Shown here in pieces: positions 26,236 through 36,900 of a DNA stretch of 64,000 nucleotides. The translations under genes and the position numbers were made by a program. Below the pieces are notes generated by a model. The model had not been told where the DNA came from and made no database searches. It saw only the letters and a program-made list of their open reading frames with translations. The stretch comes from Lachnospiraceae bacterium (lineage in GTDB: Bacteria; Bacillota; Clostridia; Lachnospirales; Lachnospiraceae). The stretch is taken from the NCBI GenBank assembly GCA_015057825.1, contig SVDN01000006.1, positions 736 to 64,735 on the forward strand, given 5' to 3'. Positions within the stretch are counted from its first letter, which is position 1; every line of letters starts with the position of its first letter.

Positions 26236-26676
26236 ATGGAAAAGACCGGCAGCAATGGGGCTGTATCTAACATGAATGCTTCAATAAATTATTATAGAAA
26301 TCAGGTAGGTGCTTATCAAAGTCAAAATGAGATGATAATTGAGAAAAAATCAAGAATTTCTGCTGCAAAGGAACGAGTAAAAAACTTAATTGCTGATTGT
26401 GAATCTGTGAAAGAAACAATACAAAGTAAAACGTCTTCAGGAGAATTATACGGAGAATGGAATGGAAGAACTTTGGAGGGCTTTGATAATGCAATTAATT
26501 ACGGGGTTACCGAGGAATACTCGAGCTTTATAAAACAATTGGAAGAGATTTTAAACATGTTGTGTGATGAGGAAACTAGGCTGGAAAACATATATATGGA
26601 AAATTATGGAGTCATTGGGAAAATGCTTGGAATAATTAACAATCTAAAAAATGAAGTAGAGAAGTCAATCAATTAA
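26236..26676 (+). CDS. Helical WXG-like protein (DUF5082/DUF3958-like)
   Basis: 146 residues from ATG 26236; TTG 26221 is in frame. Almost entirely alpha-helical: a long coiled coil (QNEMIIEKKSRISAAKERVK), a turn with GEWNGRTL that provides a W-x-G motif, and a second helix pair. Such YwqI/DUF5082-like proteins pair with LXG toxins. It probably binds the LXG helices of the upstream toxin together with the preceding small protein. Confidence 0.6.
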   Translation: MEKTGSNGAVSNMNASINYYRNQVGAYQSQNEMIIEKKSRISAAKERVKNLIADCESVKETIQSKTSSGELYGEWNGRTLEGFDNAINYGVTEEYSSFIKQLEEILNMLCDEETRLENIYMENYGVIGKMLGIINNLKNEVEKSIN

Positions 26677-26697
26677 AAATTATGTAGGTGGGATGTT

Positions 26698-27558
26698 ATG
26701 GAAATAAAGCAAAAAAACGGTTTTAGCTATATTGAAGATGAAAAATCTTTTAACTCGGCTGATTATATGGCATTAAAGGGCCAAGAAGATACAATGTTTG
26801 TGAAATGCATGAAAATGAAGCTAAACGGTAAAACAGAAGTCCTGTATTTTACGGATGGCTTATATTCACTGGATGAGTATTCTCAGAGAGTAAATAATGA
26901 TGAGATTTGTTCGATTATTAAAAGTATTATTGTCAGCTTTTTGAAAGTTAAAGAAAATGGCTTTTTGAAATGTGAACATATTGATGTTTCTTCCGAAAGA
27001 ATCTTTGTTGATAGTGGAAATCTGAAAGTGAGATTAACATATAAACCGTTTGATATACATGAATCATCAGAAAGCGAAGACATCGAGAAACGCTTAAAAG
27101 GCGAACTTTTAGGTGTTATAGACAGAAGACGAGAGCTGTTGGAAGGAGACCTTTCTTTTATATACGATTCGCTTAAAGAAGAAAAAGCCGATTTGGACAG
27201 TATATGCAAAAACGTGGGAATGACAGATGGTATTGTAAAAAAATCTTTTATTCTAAGAACAGAAGACTTGAGTCTTGTTTCGTTAAATACTGCAAAGCCT
27301 ATGGAATATAAACTTAATAAAGAATTTATGGTTTTAGGAAAAAAATCGGAATTTTGCGATATTGTTTTGGACTTTAACAATGCAATAAGCAGAAAACATT
27401 GCAGTATCAGAAAGGTAAATAACGAATACATGATTAAGGATGAAAATAGCGCAAACGGAACATTTGTAAACGGCGAGAGACTTGCCGAGGGAGAAATCAG
27501 AGTGATTCAAAAGGGCGACATTATAAAGCTGGCTAATAGTGATTTTAAGGTGGTTTAA
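26698..27558 (+). CDS. FHA-domain protein with DUF6382-like N-terminus
   Basis: 286 residues, cytosolic. The N-terminal ~175 residues resemble DUF6382, a domain often fused to FHA that may derive from a pseudokinase-like fold. The C-terminal ~90 residues are a canonical FHA domain: VLGKKSEFCDIVL, then NAISRKHCSIR (phospho-Thr-binding Arg/Ser and His) and SANGTFVNGERL. FHA domains bind phosphothreonine, so this is a reader for the kinase at the head of the island. No EssB (YukC) gene is recognisable; this protein could replace the cytosolic half of EssB, but it has no transmembrane helix. It ends 3 bp before the MinD-like gene. Confidence 0.82.
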   Translation: MEIKQKNGFSYIEDEKSFNSADYMALKGQEDTMFVKCMKMKLNGKTEVLYFTDGLYSLDEYSQRVNNDEICSIIKSIIVSFLKVKENGFLKCEHIDVSSERIFVDSGNLKVRLTYKPFDIHESSESEDIEKRLKGELLGVIDRRRELLEGDLSFIYDSLKEEKADLDSICKNVGMTDGIVKKSFILRTEDLSLVSLNTAKPMEYKLNKEFMVLGKKSEFCDIVLDFNNAISRKHCSIRKVNNEYMIKDENSANGTFVNGERLAEGEIRVIQKGDIIKLANSDFKVV

Positions 27559-27561
27559 GAT

Positions 27562-28599
27562 ATGACAAAAATAATACTGGCAGATTCTAATGAAGAATAT
27601 ATAAATACTTTAAAGATTAGGTTTGCAACCGAATTTTTTGAAAAAATAGAGATAGAAACAATTACAGAAAAATCATATTTTGAAGAAGCTTTTTCAATGC
27701 CTGTTCAGGCAAATGTACTCATTATCTCGAATGAATGGTTTGACGAAAGAATAAAAAGACATCCGATAGAGAATATTTTTGTTTTAAACGATAATAAGCT
27801 ATCGGAATCAACAAGCTTTTTGGGCGTCAGCTCCGTTTATAAATATCTGGATATATTTGACATATTTAGTGAGATAGTAGGAAAATGCAAGGAATGTTTT
27901 AACTTTGCCGAAGAACAAAAGGAAACGAAAGTAATAGTTGTGACATCCGCTGTGGGAGCTGTGGGAAAAACGGCAATTGCGATGGGATTATGTGCTGCCT
28001 TTGAAAAGAGTAACAGAAAAGCTTTATATATAGATGCCGAGGAATTGCAAACATTTCATTATTTGTTGAACTATAAGGAATGCATAATGCGAAATGATGT
28101 GTATTCGGGATTATTACATAAAGATGATGGGGTATATGAGGAATTGAAAAAAGAAATAAGAAAGGAACTGTTTTATTATATTCCACCATTTAAAGCATCT
28201 TTGCTTTCACTGGGGATTGAAAAAGAAGTATTTCTAAATCTTGTTGAAAGAATAATAAACGAGAAGGATTACGATTATATTGTTGTGGATACAGATTCAT
28301 CATTTGACTTGGAAAAGATGAAGTTTATAGATGTGGCGGATAGAGTTGTTGTTGTCGTAACCAACGAAGAAAAGGCTTGTTTTGCAACTAATATAATGCT
28401 GGATAATATTGCAAATGTCGGAACGGAAAAGTTTGTAATAGTAAGCAACGAGATAGCATCGTTAGAGAGTAATTATTTGACCGGCGTTAAGTTGCCTGTA
28501 AAAGAAACAATTGAAAGAATAGAGGATTCTGCAAAAATACAACCAAATGAGTTTTGCAGTAACAAAGGAATACAAAGACTGTTAGTACAAGTATTATAA
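27562..28599 (+). CDS. MinD/CpaE-like P-loop ATPase
   Basis: 345 residues. The N-terminal ~115 residues resemble a receiver-like domain (KIILADSNEEYINTLKIRF), as in CpaE/TadZ. The ATPase domain has a deviant Walker A, SAVGAVGKTAIAMG, then LYIDAEE and the Walker B-like YDYIVVDTDSSF. The Lys normally found at the second position of the deviant Walker A is not evident (sequence S-A-V-G-A-V-G-K-T), so it may be closer to an ordinary P-loop. Such ATPases position machines at the membrane. Here it lies between the FHA protein and EsaB, suggesting a role in localising the secretion apparatus. Confidence 0.78.
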   Translation: MTKIILADSNEEYINTLKIRFATEFFEKIEIETITEKSYFEEAFSMPVQANVLIISNEWFDERIKRHPIENIFVLNDNKLSESTSFLGVSSVYKYLDIFDIFSEIVGKCKECFNFAEEQKETKVIVVTSAVGAVGKTAIAMGLCAAFEKSNRKALYIDAEELQTFHYLLNYKECIMRNDVYSGLLHKDDGVYEELKKEIRKELFYYIPPFKASLLSLGIEKEVFLNLVERIINEKDYDYIVVDTDSSFDLEKMKFIDVADRVVVVVTNEEKACFATNIMLDNIANVGTEKFVIVSNEIASLESNYLTGVKLPVKETIERIEDSAKIQPNEFCSNKGIQRLLVQVL

Positions 28600-28613
28600 C
28601 GGAGGCGTAACGA

Positions 28614-28868
28614 ATGGCGGAAAGAGTAATTGTAAACTTTAAAAATGTTGACGAAAATAAAACGGTAGAAATAGAAATTCCCTTGGATATAACGGCTAAT
28701 GATTTGGTATATGCATTGAATAAAACATTTAATCTTGGAATGAATACAGATGATATATTTGAGAGCTTTTTGGTATCGGAAAAGCCAATTGCATTTCTGA
28801 GAGGGAACAAAATGCTTGAGGAATTTGGTTTAAGAAATGGCACGGACATCATATATAGAAGGAGATAA
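28614..28868 (+). CDS. EsaB/YukD-like ubiquitin-fold protein
   Basis: 84 residues with the ubiquitin-like pattern of EsaB/YukD: a VIVNFKNVDENKTVEIEIP first hairpin, a DLVYALNKTFNL helix and a last strand NGTDIIYRR. EsaB is a small cytosolic regulator or component of T7SSb, and its gene usually sits near EssC. The spacing is 2 bp to the essC start. Ribosome site: GGAGG. Confidence 0.85.
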   Translation: MAERVIVNFKNVDENKTVEIEIPLDITANDLVYALNKTFNLGMNTDDIFESFLVSEKPIAFLRGNKMLEEFGLRNGTDIIYRRR

Positions 28869-28870
28869 AA

Positions 28871-31800
28871 GTGGAATATCAATATAAGTTAATCGTAAAA
28901 AATCAGAGAATATACAAGGAATTTGAAATTACACAGGAGACTGAGCAAATAAAAATCGGAACAACATTACAGTGTGATTATAAGTTGGATAAATCAGCAT
29001 TTTTCAGTGATATAGAATTAAGTTTGTCAAAAAGGGAGAAAACTTGGGAACTTGCATGCAATGACGGCGTATATCTGAATAAAGGTGACATGCTTAAGCA
29101 AGTAATAACAGAGATAAAGCATGGAGATATATTTAAATTAAAATATTCCGATACGGACAGCGATGTATTTGAAATAAGATTTATTATCGATTTTGAAGCG
29201 GTTATACCTAAGTATAATTGGTTTGTGGATTTATCGGAGAAAAACAGTATTTTAATAGGAGATACTCTTGATTGCGATATTAGGCTGCAAAGTAGTTTTA
29301 GCAAAAACAGTAAGATTAGAATTACTTATCAAAACAATAGAACAGATCTTGAAGAAATAAGCAATCAATATGGAGTATTTTTGAACGGTAAACAAATTGA
29401 AGGTCAGACGCAGATTTGCGATTATGATTTTTTTGCTATGGCAGACTATAGTTTTTATTACAAAGAGGGAAAGATATATTTTGACGCAAAAGAGCTTTCT
29501 TCGGGAACGATAAGAATAAAACAGTTGTACGAAAGCAGCATATTTGATTATCCGAAGTTTGTAAGAAATACTCGTCTTAAGTTGAAGAATGAAGAAGAAC
29601 CCATAAATATTTTGGATCCGGAAAAGCTGCCAACAAAACCGGAAACCAATATCATAGTTTCATTGTTGCCTGCAATAGCAATGTTTGCGCTTGTAGTAAT
29701 ACTTAGAGGGGTTATGAATTCAACAGGTGGAGGATTTGTAATTTTTAGTATTTGCTCAATGGGACTTGGCGTTTTCACTTCTGTTATGAGTATTATTACG
29801 CAAAGACGAAAGTATAAAAAAACGTGTAAAGAAAGAGTAAATAAATATGAAAAATATATTGATGACAAAAAAGAAGAAATAAAAGAGGCACATGAAAAAG
29901 AATTAAAATGCTTAGAATCGGAATTTTACAGCATAGAGGAAGATGTTGAACATATTAAAAGATTTGATTATATGTTATTCGACCGAGTGCCGGAAGACGA
30001 AGATTTTATGGAAATATATCTTGGAGTCGGAAAAAAAGAAGCTTTAAGAAAAATAGATTATAAGCTTCAAGAAACACTTGAAAGTGGGGATAATCTTGCT
30101 CAGCTTCCAACACAGCTAAGCAACGAGTTGAAGTATATAGAAAATGCGCCGATTACAGTAGCGCTAAAAGAAGCAAATGCGGTTGGTGTTGTAGGAACAA
30201 AGGAAAACCGATATGCCATGTTTAAAAATTTTATTATAGATATTATTTCCAGACAATACTTTGGAGAAGTAGGCTTGTATGTTTTTCTTGATGATAAAGA
30301 GGAAAAATTTGAATGGTTAAGGACAATACCGCATCTTCAAAACGGCGAAGGATTTAGAAATATTGTTTGCGATGATGAAAGCAAAAACAATATATTTGAG
30401 TATTTATATAAAGAGTTATCGTTTAGAAGCGCATCAAAAACAAAAAACAAGTTTAATATTGTAATGGTTTTGGATGAATTCGGGATAAAAAGTCATCCGG
30501 TTTCTAAATTTGTGGAAAACGCGTCGGAAATTGATACAGTATTTGTATTTTTTGAAAAGAGCGAAGAGTTTTTGCCGCTACATTGCTCAACAATTATCAG
30601 ACTTGATGATGAATGTCATGGAGTAGTGTTCGAGAGTGGGGATGCTTCAAAGGAGCAACTATTTGAATATAAGACGGTTTCGGATGAAGAAATGTTTGAG
30701 ATATCTGATGTATTGTCACCTGTATATTGTGAGGAAATAAGTCTGGAAAGCTCTTTGAGAAAAAATGTATCATTGTATGATATACTTGGGATTTATTCTG
30801 CGGAAGATATGAATTTAGGTAAAAGATGGGCAAGTTCAAAAATTGATGAAAGTATTGCAGTACCAATAGGTGTAAACGCAAAGGGAGAAATCGTATACTT
30901 GGATATCCATGAGAAATATCACGGACCGCATGGACTTGTTGCCGGAACTACAGGCTCGGGAAAGAGCGAGTTGTTGCAGTCATATATTATTGCAGCGGCA
31001 TCTTTGTACCATCCGCACGAGATTGGCTTTATGATTATTGACTTTAAAGGTGGTGGAATGGTTAACCAGTTTAAAAAATTGCCGCATCTTATCGGTTCGA
31101 TTACCAATATAGACGGAAACGAAATCGATAGGTCATTAAAGTCGATAAAGGCAGAACTTATAAAAAGACAAACATTGTTTGCGAAAGCAGATGTTAATCA
31201 TATTGATAAGTATATAAAATTATATAAAGAGGGAAAGGTTAAGGAAGCGTTGCCACATCTTGTTATTGTTGTGGATGAGTTTGCAGAATTGAAGGCCGAA
31301 CAACCTGAGTTTATGAAAGAACTGATAAGTGCGGCTCGTATAGGAAGGAGCTTAGGCGTACATCTTATTTTGGCAACTCAAAAACCGGCAGGACAGGTAA
31401 ATGAGCAAATTTGGAGTAACTCAAGATTTAAATTATGTCTTAAAGTTCAAACACAAGAAGACAGTAATGAAGTGCTTAAATCTCCTTTGGCAGCTGAAAT
31501 TAGAGAACCGGGACGAGCATATATTCAGGTTGGAAATGATGAGATATTTGAGTTGTTCCAGTCCGGTTATTCGGGAAAACCCGAAAGCCAGGAATATAGC
31601 AGGAATAAAGCATATCATATAAGTGAAGTTGACTTTAAAGGTATAAGAAAAACTATTTTCAACCAGATTCCGGACAAAAACGCCCATTCTGTAACTCAGT
31701 TGGAGGCGACGGTTGAGTACATTGAAAAGTATTGTGAAGAAAACAATATAAGTAAGCTTAATGACATTTGTATGGAGCCACTACCGGAAATTGTAGATTT

Positions 31801-33385
31801 TCCTAAGTCTATCAGAGATAATGTTTCGAATGGCAAGATTATTGCCAACATAGGTATTTGCGATGATCCCGATAATCAGACTCAGACTGAATATAGCGTG
31901 GATCTTACTAATGAAAATGTATTGATTATCGGTTCGGCACGAACGGGAAAAACTAACTTGTTACAAAGCGTGATAAGAAATACAGCAAGTAAATACTCAC
32001 CGAAAGAAGTAACAATATATGTAATGGATTTTGCCTCAATGATTTTGAAAAAATTTGAAAAATTAAAGCATGTTGGAGGTGTTGTAACATTAAGTGAGGA
32101 TGAAAAACTAAAGAATCTGTTAAAACTTCTTGAAAGCGAAAAAGAAAACAGAAAGAAGATATTTGCAGATATGGGGGTAAGTTCTTATACGGCATATAAA
32201 GAAGCAGGAAAATGCGAACTCCCGCAGATAGTGCTTATTGTGGATAATCTTATGGCATTTAGAGAGATTTATACTGATGAGGAGGCTGCTTTTCTAAATA
32301 TCTGTCGTGAAGGATTAAGCGTAGGAATCAGTATTGTGGTTTCGAATGCGCAAACTGCCGGAATAGGATATAAGTATCTTTCAAACTTTTCAACAAGAAT
32401 CGCAATGTATTGCAATGATTCCGATGAGTATAATCAGATATTGGACCATTGCAGACTCAGAATAGAAGATATAAAAGGAAGATGCATTATAGAAAAAGAT
32501 TCCAGACAGCTGGAATGTCAGTCTTACCTTGCTTTTGAGGGAGAAAAAGAAATAGAAAGAGCTGCGGACATTGTTGCTTTTGTCGAAAAGACAAATGAAA
32601 ACTATATACAATTTGAGACTCAAAAAATACCGGTGATACCTGATGTTTTAAGCAAGCAACACATTATTGAAGAAAGCAAGGAAGTACTAAGAAAAGGTTA
32701 TGAGATACCATTTGGGCTTGATTATGACACTGTTAAGCCGTTTGTGATGGATATTGCATCTTTGGGATCAATTGCTACAACGGGAAAAACGCATGATGAA
32801 AGTAATGACTTTATCATCTATATTGTTGAAATGTTAAATGAATTGTATAGAGGAAAAACAGAAGTAAGAATAATAGACGGCGTTGAAAAGAAACTAAACA
32901 TATTGCAAGAATCGGAGAATGTTATCAGTTATGATACAATTGCGGAAAATTCAGCAGGTTATATTTCGTGGCTTGACTCTAAACTTTCGGAAAGATATGA
33001 TGCGATGATATCGGGCGAAACAAAAGAACCGTACGATGAAAAACTGGAAGTTCTGGTTATAAACAATTTTGAAGCTATAAAGCTAATTTCGGAAGATGCC
33101 AAGATGTTGGGATTATATAAAAATATAATAGGTAAATATAAGGGCATGAAAGGATGCGTTATTGTAGGCGGCTTTGATAATACAGCTCTTCCATATGGCT
33201 CACCTGAGATACTGCGAATATTTAAGGATACAAAGCATGTAATGTTCTTTGAAAATATACCGCAGATTAAAATGTTTGAGATTGATATGGCAACAAGAAA
33301 ACATTTTACAAAACCTTTGAAATCGAAGGAAGGCTATTATATTGAAGATAGCAAAACTACAAAGATTAAGACAATTACCCTATAG
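28871..33385 (+). CDS. essC: EssC-type T7SS motor ATPase (FtsK/SpoIIIE family)
   Basis: 1504 residues from a GTG start with GGAGAT in front. Order: two FHA-like domains (about 1-95 and 100-195), two transmembrane helices (about 259-310, MFALVVILRGVMN and FSICSMGLGVFTSVMSI), then ATPase domains. The first has Walker A GTTGSGKSE (about 692) and Walker B LVIVVDEFAEL (about 797). The second has GSARTGKTN (about 1021) and LIVDNL. The third has only the degenerate ATTGKTHDES (about 1299). This is the domain order and length of EssC/YukBA, the central translocase of T7SSb. The usual partners EssA, EssB and EsaA are absent from the window. Confidence 0.93.
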   Translation: MEYQYKLIVKNQRIYKEFEITQETEQIKIGTTLQCDYKLDKSAFFSDIELSLSKREKTWELACNDGVYLNKGDMLKQVITEIKHGDIFKLKYSDTDSDVFEIRFIIDFEAVIPKYNWFVDLSEKNSILIGDTLDCDIRLQSSFSKNSKIRITYQNNRTDLEEISNQYGVFLNGKQIEGQTQICDYDFFAMADYSFYYKEGKIYFDAKELSSGTIRIKQLYESSIFDYPKFVRNTRLKLKNEEEPINILDPEKLPTKPETNIIVSLLPAIAMFALVVILRGVMNSTGGGFVIFSICSMGLGVFTSVMSIITQRRKYKKTCKERVNKYEKYIDDKKEEIKEAHEKELKCLESEFYSIEEDVEHIKRFDYMLFDRVPEDEDFMEIYLGVGKKEALRKIDYKLQETLESGDNLAQLPTQLSNELKYIENAPITVALKEANAVGVVGTKENRYAMFKNFIIDIISRQYFGEVGLYVFLDDKEEKFEWLRTIPHLQNGEGFRNIVCDDESKNNIFEYLYKELSFRSASKTKNKFNIVMVLDEFGIKSHPVSKFVENASEIDTVFVFFEKSEEFLPLHCSTIIRLDDECHGVVFESGDASKEQLFEYKTVSDEEMFEISDVLSPVYCEEISLESSLRKNVSLYDILGIYSAEDMNLGKRWASSKIDESIAVPIGVNAKGEIVYLDIHEKYHGPHGLVAGTTGSGKSELLQSYIIAAASLYHPHEIGFMIIDFKGGGMVNQFKKLPHLIGSITNIDGNEIDRSLKSIKAELIKRQTLFAKADVNHIDKYIKLYKEGKVKEALPHLVIVVDEFAELKAEQPEFMKELISAARIGRSLGVHLILATQKPAGQVNEQIWSNSRFKLCLKVQTQEDSNEVLKSPLAAEIREPGRAYIQVGNDEIFELFQSGYSGKPESQEYSRNKAYHISEVDFKGIRKTIFNQIPDKNAHSVTQLEATVEYIEKYCEENNISKLNDICMEPLPEIVDFPKSIRDNVSNGKIIANIGICDDPDNQTQTEYSVDLTNENVLIIGSARTGKTNLLQSVIRNTASKYSPKEVTIYVMDFASMILKKFEKLKHVGGVVTLSEDEKLKNLLKLLESEKENRKKIFADMGVSSYTAYKEAGKCELPQIVLIVDNLMAFREIYTDEEAAFLNICREGLSVGISIVVSNAQTAGIGYKYLSNFSTRIAMYCNDSDEYNQILDHCRLRIEDIKGRCIIEKDSRQLECQSYLAFEGEKEIERAADIVAFVEKTNENYIQFETQKIPVIPDVLSKQHIIEESKEVLRKGYEIPFGLDYDTVKPFVMDIASLGSIATTGKTHDESNDFIIYIVEMLNELYRGKTEVRIIDGVEKKLNILQESENVISYDTIAENSAGYISWLDSKLSERYDAMISGETKEPYDEKLEVLVINNFEAIKLISEDAKMLGLYKNIIGKYKGMKGCVIVGGFDNTALPYGSPEILRIFKDTKHVMFFENIPQIKMFEIDMATRKHFTKPLKSKEGYYIEDSKTTKIKTITL

Positions 33386-33404
33386 TAAATACGGAGGATG
33401 GAAG

Positions 33405-33665
33405 TTGGAACAAAAAGAGATAACAAAAAAGGATTATAAGAAATTTTTTGAAATGATGGATGAGCTTAAAAGCTTCCAAAATCTAGGTAAAGCAAAAATA
33501 GAAGGATTGCTTGATGAAAAAATAGAATACGAAGATGTAAAAGGCTTGCTTATTGACGCTTTGGACGAAAGCGATGAGTGTATTAAAAGTGTTAAAGATG
33601 TAGCCGAGGAAGAGGAAGAAAACTACAAAAGGGAGATTAAGAAAGATGGGAACGACGGTAAATAG
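33405..33665 (+). CDS. Small acidic helical protein behind essC
   Basis: About 86 residues from a TTG start at 33405, chosen because GGAGG lies at 33393-33397. An ATG at 33342 would overlap essC by 44 bp. Helical and strongly acidic: KKDYKKFFEMMDELKSFQNLGK and a Glu-rich C-terminal helix. No recognised domain. Its place before a WXG-like gene and a giant effector suggests a chaperone or targeting partner of the Rhs toxin, like the two small genes beside the LXG toxin. It overlaps the next gene by 20 bp. Confidence 0.5.
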   Translation: MEQKEITKKDYKKFFEMMDELKSFQNLGKAKIEGLLDEKIEYEDVKGLLIDALDESDECIKSVKDVAEEEEENYKREIKKDGNDGK

Positions 33666-33921
33666 CAATATTACACAAGCGTATGATTCGAAAAATCAGA
33701 TAAAAAATGCGGTTTCAAATGTTGGGGATTCAATAATTGAGTATGATGCATATTCAAATGTTGCGGTAAGAGATCGTAGTATAGAAGTAACACAGCTAGC
33801 TTTTGGAAATATGCAAAGTTTGAAGGAGTGTTTGCAAACACAGGCAGACAATATAGCTAAAATCGGAGCGGAATTTGCAGCTGCAGATGCAAGAATTTCA
33901 AACATGTTAAGTATATTATAG
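33646..33921 (+). CDS. Small WXG-like helical protein, partner of the Rhs toxin
   Basis: 91 residues, helical hairpin: GTTVNSNITQAYDSKNQIKN, then RSIEVTQLAFGNMQSL and an Ala-rich second helix DNIAKIGAEFAAADARI. It resembles the DUF3130/TIGR04197 small effector-partner proteins of T7SS, although the W-x-G motif is lacking. It starts inside the previous gene and ends 14 bp before the Rhs gene, so it is probably co-translated and binds the helical N-terminus of the Rhs protein. Confidence 0.55.
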   Translation: MGTTVNSNITQAYDSKNQIKNAVSNVGDSIIEYDAYSNVAVRDRSIEVTQLAFGNMQSLKECLQTQADNIAKIGAEFAAADARISNMLSIL

Positions 33922-33935
33922 AGGCAGGTGAGATT

Positions 33936-36900
33936 ATGGGACGAGTATTATATGTAGGAGAGATGGAAAGACAGGCAAGGCAGGCCATAGCGGCTTTTGA
34001 TGCGGAAAATGCGAAATTAAAAGAAGTTCTTTTGCCACTCGATTCGTTTTTGGGAAACAAAAGCTTAGTAGCGAAAGCTTACGAGTCGGAAAAATTGTTA
34101 TTGCAGGATATCCAATACTTGGTAAGAGGTCAGTTATCTTTAAATGCAAGACTTGCCTATGAATATTGGGAACTTTTTATGGCACTGCCGGGAGAAGATA
34201 TAGATGAAGCTAAGATAATAAGCCAAATAGAACAGTTGGATGAAATATTATTAAATAACAGAAGCATAATCTACATACTTAACACGTTTGGAAAGCTATC
34301 CTTCGCGGGCATAATGTTAAATAAATACAGAAGAATGATAGATAATCTTGAGCAAGCAAAAGCGCTTTTGATAGAAAGGCTGGAATCATTGTATAGTTTT
34401 GAACAGGCAACGCTAGGCTTGTTTAGGGGTGTGTCGAGCATACAGTCAGCTCTTACAAAAGGCTACAGCACAGTTAACGGTGCTTGGTCAAATGGCACAT
34501 ATAGTCCGTCGGGAGATACTACATGGAGGGTTGTATTAAGCGATGCATGGAAAAAATATGAGGAAACTTATGCTAATAAGGCAATAGAAGCGGCACTGGC
34601 TACACAGGATTGGAGCGAGTGCAGTGTTGACCCGGTAAATCTTGCCACCGGAAACTTTACATATGAAAAGACAGACTTTTTTATGCCGGGCAAACCGGCC
34701 TTTGATATGACCAGATACTTTAACGGATTGTCAAAAAACAGCGGTGCGTTTGGAAAAGGATGGTCTTGTATGGCAGATTGCAAGCTATATCAGCAAGATG
34801 CGGATATAATTAACGAAAAAGGTCCTATAAGCTTGTATCTTAATGACGGCTCCATGGACGAATTTATACCGGAAGGGGAAGGAAGATATAAATCTTTATA
34901 TAGACACGAGGGAATCTTAAAGAAAAGAAATGATAACGATTCGGCTTTTGAATATATAACGAACGATGGCAAAAGCTATCTTTTTGATGTGTATGGAATC
35001 CTTATAGCTTTAAAGGATGGATGGGGAAATAAGATAAAGCTTGTTTCGTGGAATAAGCGCATACACCGGATAATGGTAGGAAAAAACAGCCTAGAGATCA
35101 ATTATAGCGAAGAAGGCAATATAAGCACTGTCTCGGATTCAATGGGTAGAAGCGTAAGCTATGAGTATGAAAAAGTAAATTTCAACGGAAAAGACGAAAG
35201 CAGGCTTGTAAAAGTATACGGATGTGACGGAAACGAAACAGAGTATATATATGATAAAGAGGGAAATCTTGCAAAAGTCATAAATGGCGGAAAAGTTAGC
35301 CTGATTAATAAGTATGATGACAAGAAACGAACAGTATACCAGGAGTTTCCCGACAAAACCTTTATGAAATATAGGTATGAGGATGGAAAGACAATTCTTA
35401 CGGAAAGAAACGGCGCTGAAATAGTCTATAGCCATAATAAGGATAATGTCACAAAGTCTATACAGACAGGGGATGCCATAGAGGTATTTGAAAGGGATGA
35501 TAAGAAAAGACTTGTTTCTTATGTTGATGCAAATGGAAACGAAACAAAGACAGAGTACGACAAAAAGGGAATGACAAAGACTGTCATAGAAGCATCGAAT
35601 GATAAGTCTCAAATCGAGCTATTTGCAGATGGCAAGGTGAAGAAGTATACAAAAAACGGCAAGCTAATCTTTGAAAACTTTAAAGAAGATGAAAATGCAC
35701 CGGAAAATATAACAAAAACAATAGATTGCTATGGAAACATAACACAGGCAGGCTATAACAAAAGAAAACTGATGGAATGGAGGAAAAATCCGGACGGAGG
35801 CGAGCTTTGCTTTGAGTACGACAGAAGAAAAAACTTAATAAAGCAGACAGACGGACTTTTGGCAACTTCGCACTTTGAGTATGACGAATACAACAGACTT
35901 GTAAAGGAAATCGCGCCAAACGGGGCTGTAAGCCTTTATGAGTACGATTCTGCCAACAATCTTACAAAAATAACAGACCCGTTGGGAAATACAAGGGAGT
36001 ATGACTTTGGAAGTTTGGGATATGTGCAGAGAATAAAAGACTGTAATGGTGAAACGGTTGATATAGAGTATAACGAAGTGGAACGCCCTTGTTGCATACA
36101 TCTAAAGGATGGAACAAAAGTAATATATGAATACGATTCCATGTGGAATGTGTCGGGCGTAAGGCTTGAGGGAGAAGATGGATTTAAGTATATTTATAAC
36201 GAAAGAAACCTGCTTCATAAAGTGATAAATCCTGAGGGAGGAGAGACGGTCTTTGCCTATGACAAAGTCGGAAATATAATAAGTGAAACAAATCCTTTGG
36301 GCCATAGCGCAAGCTTTGAATACGATAAATTAAACAGAAGAATAAAGCAAACGGATTATATGGGAAAAACAACATACTTTTCTTATGGAGAACATGATGA
36401 ACCGGAATCTGTAAGCCTAGGGGACAAAAGCTTAAGATATGAGTATGATGCATTTGGCAGACCTATAAAAAAGATAGATGCTTGCGGAAACGAAAAAAGT
36501 ATTTCCTATACATTTAGGGGAAAAGTAAGTGAAATAAAAGACGCTGAAGGGAAAAAGACATCTTATGAATACGATAAGGCCGGAAATCTTGTTAGAATAA
36601 CGTATCCTTATGGAATAACAAAAAGCTTTGAAAGAGATATAAACGGAAATGTCATAAGATATGAGAAAAGTGGAGAAGAAGCAACACTGATAAGCTATGA
36701 CTGCTTAAACCGCCCGGTTGCAATAGAAGACGAAAAAGGCAATAAAAGCAGTTTAGAATATGACAGTATGGGCCGTGTTACAGGCTTTGTGGGAAAGGAC
36801 AAAGAAAAAAGAAGCTTTGAATATGATAAGACCGGAAACATAATTAGAGCAAGAAAAGAAGGCAGTTGCATTGTTAACTGCGATTACGATAAACACGGCC

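Noticed and set aside
26698..27558. Calling the FHA protein EssB
   Set aside because: It lacks a transmembrane helix and the extracellular half of EssB; only a remote fold similarity of the N-terminal domain is conceivable.
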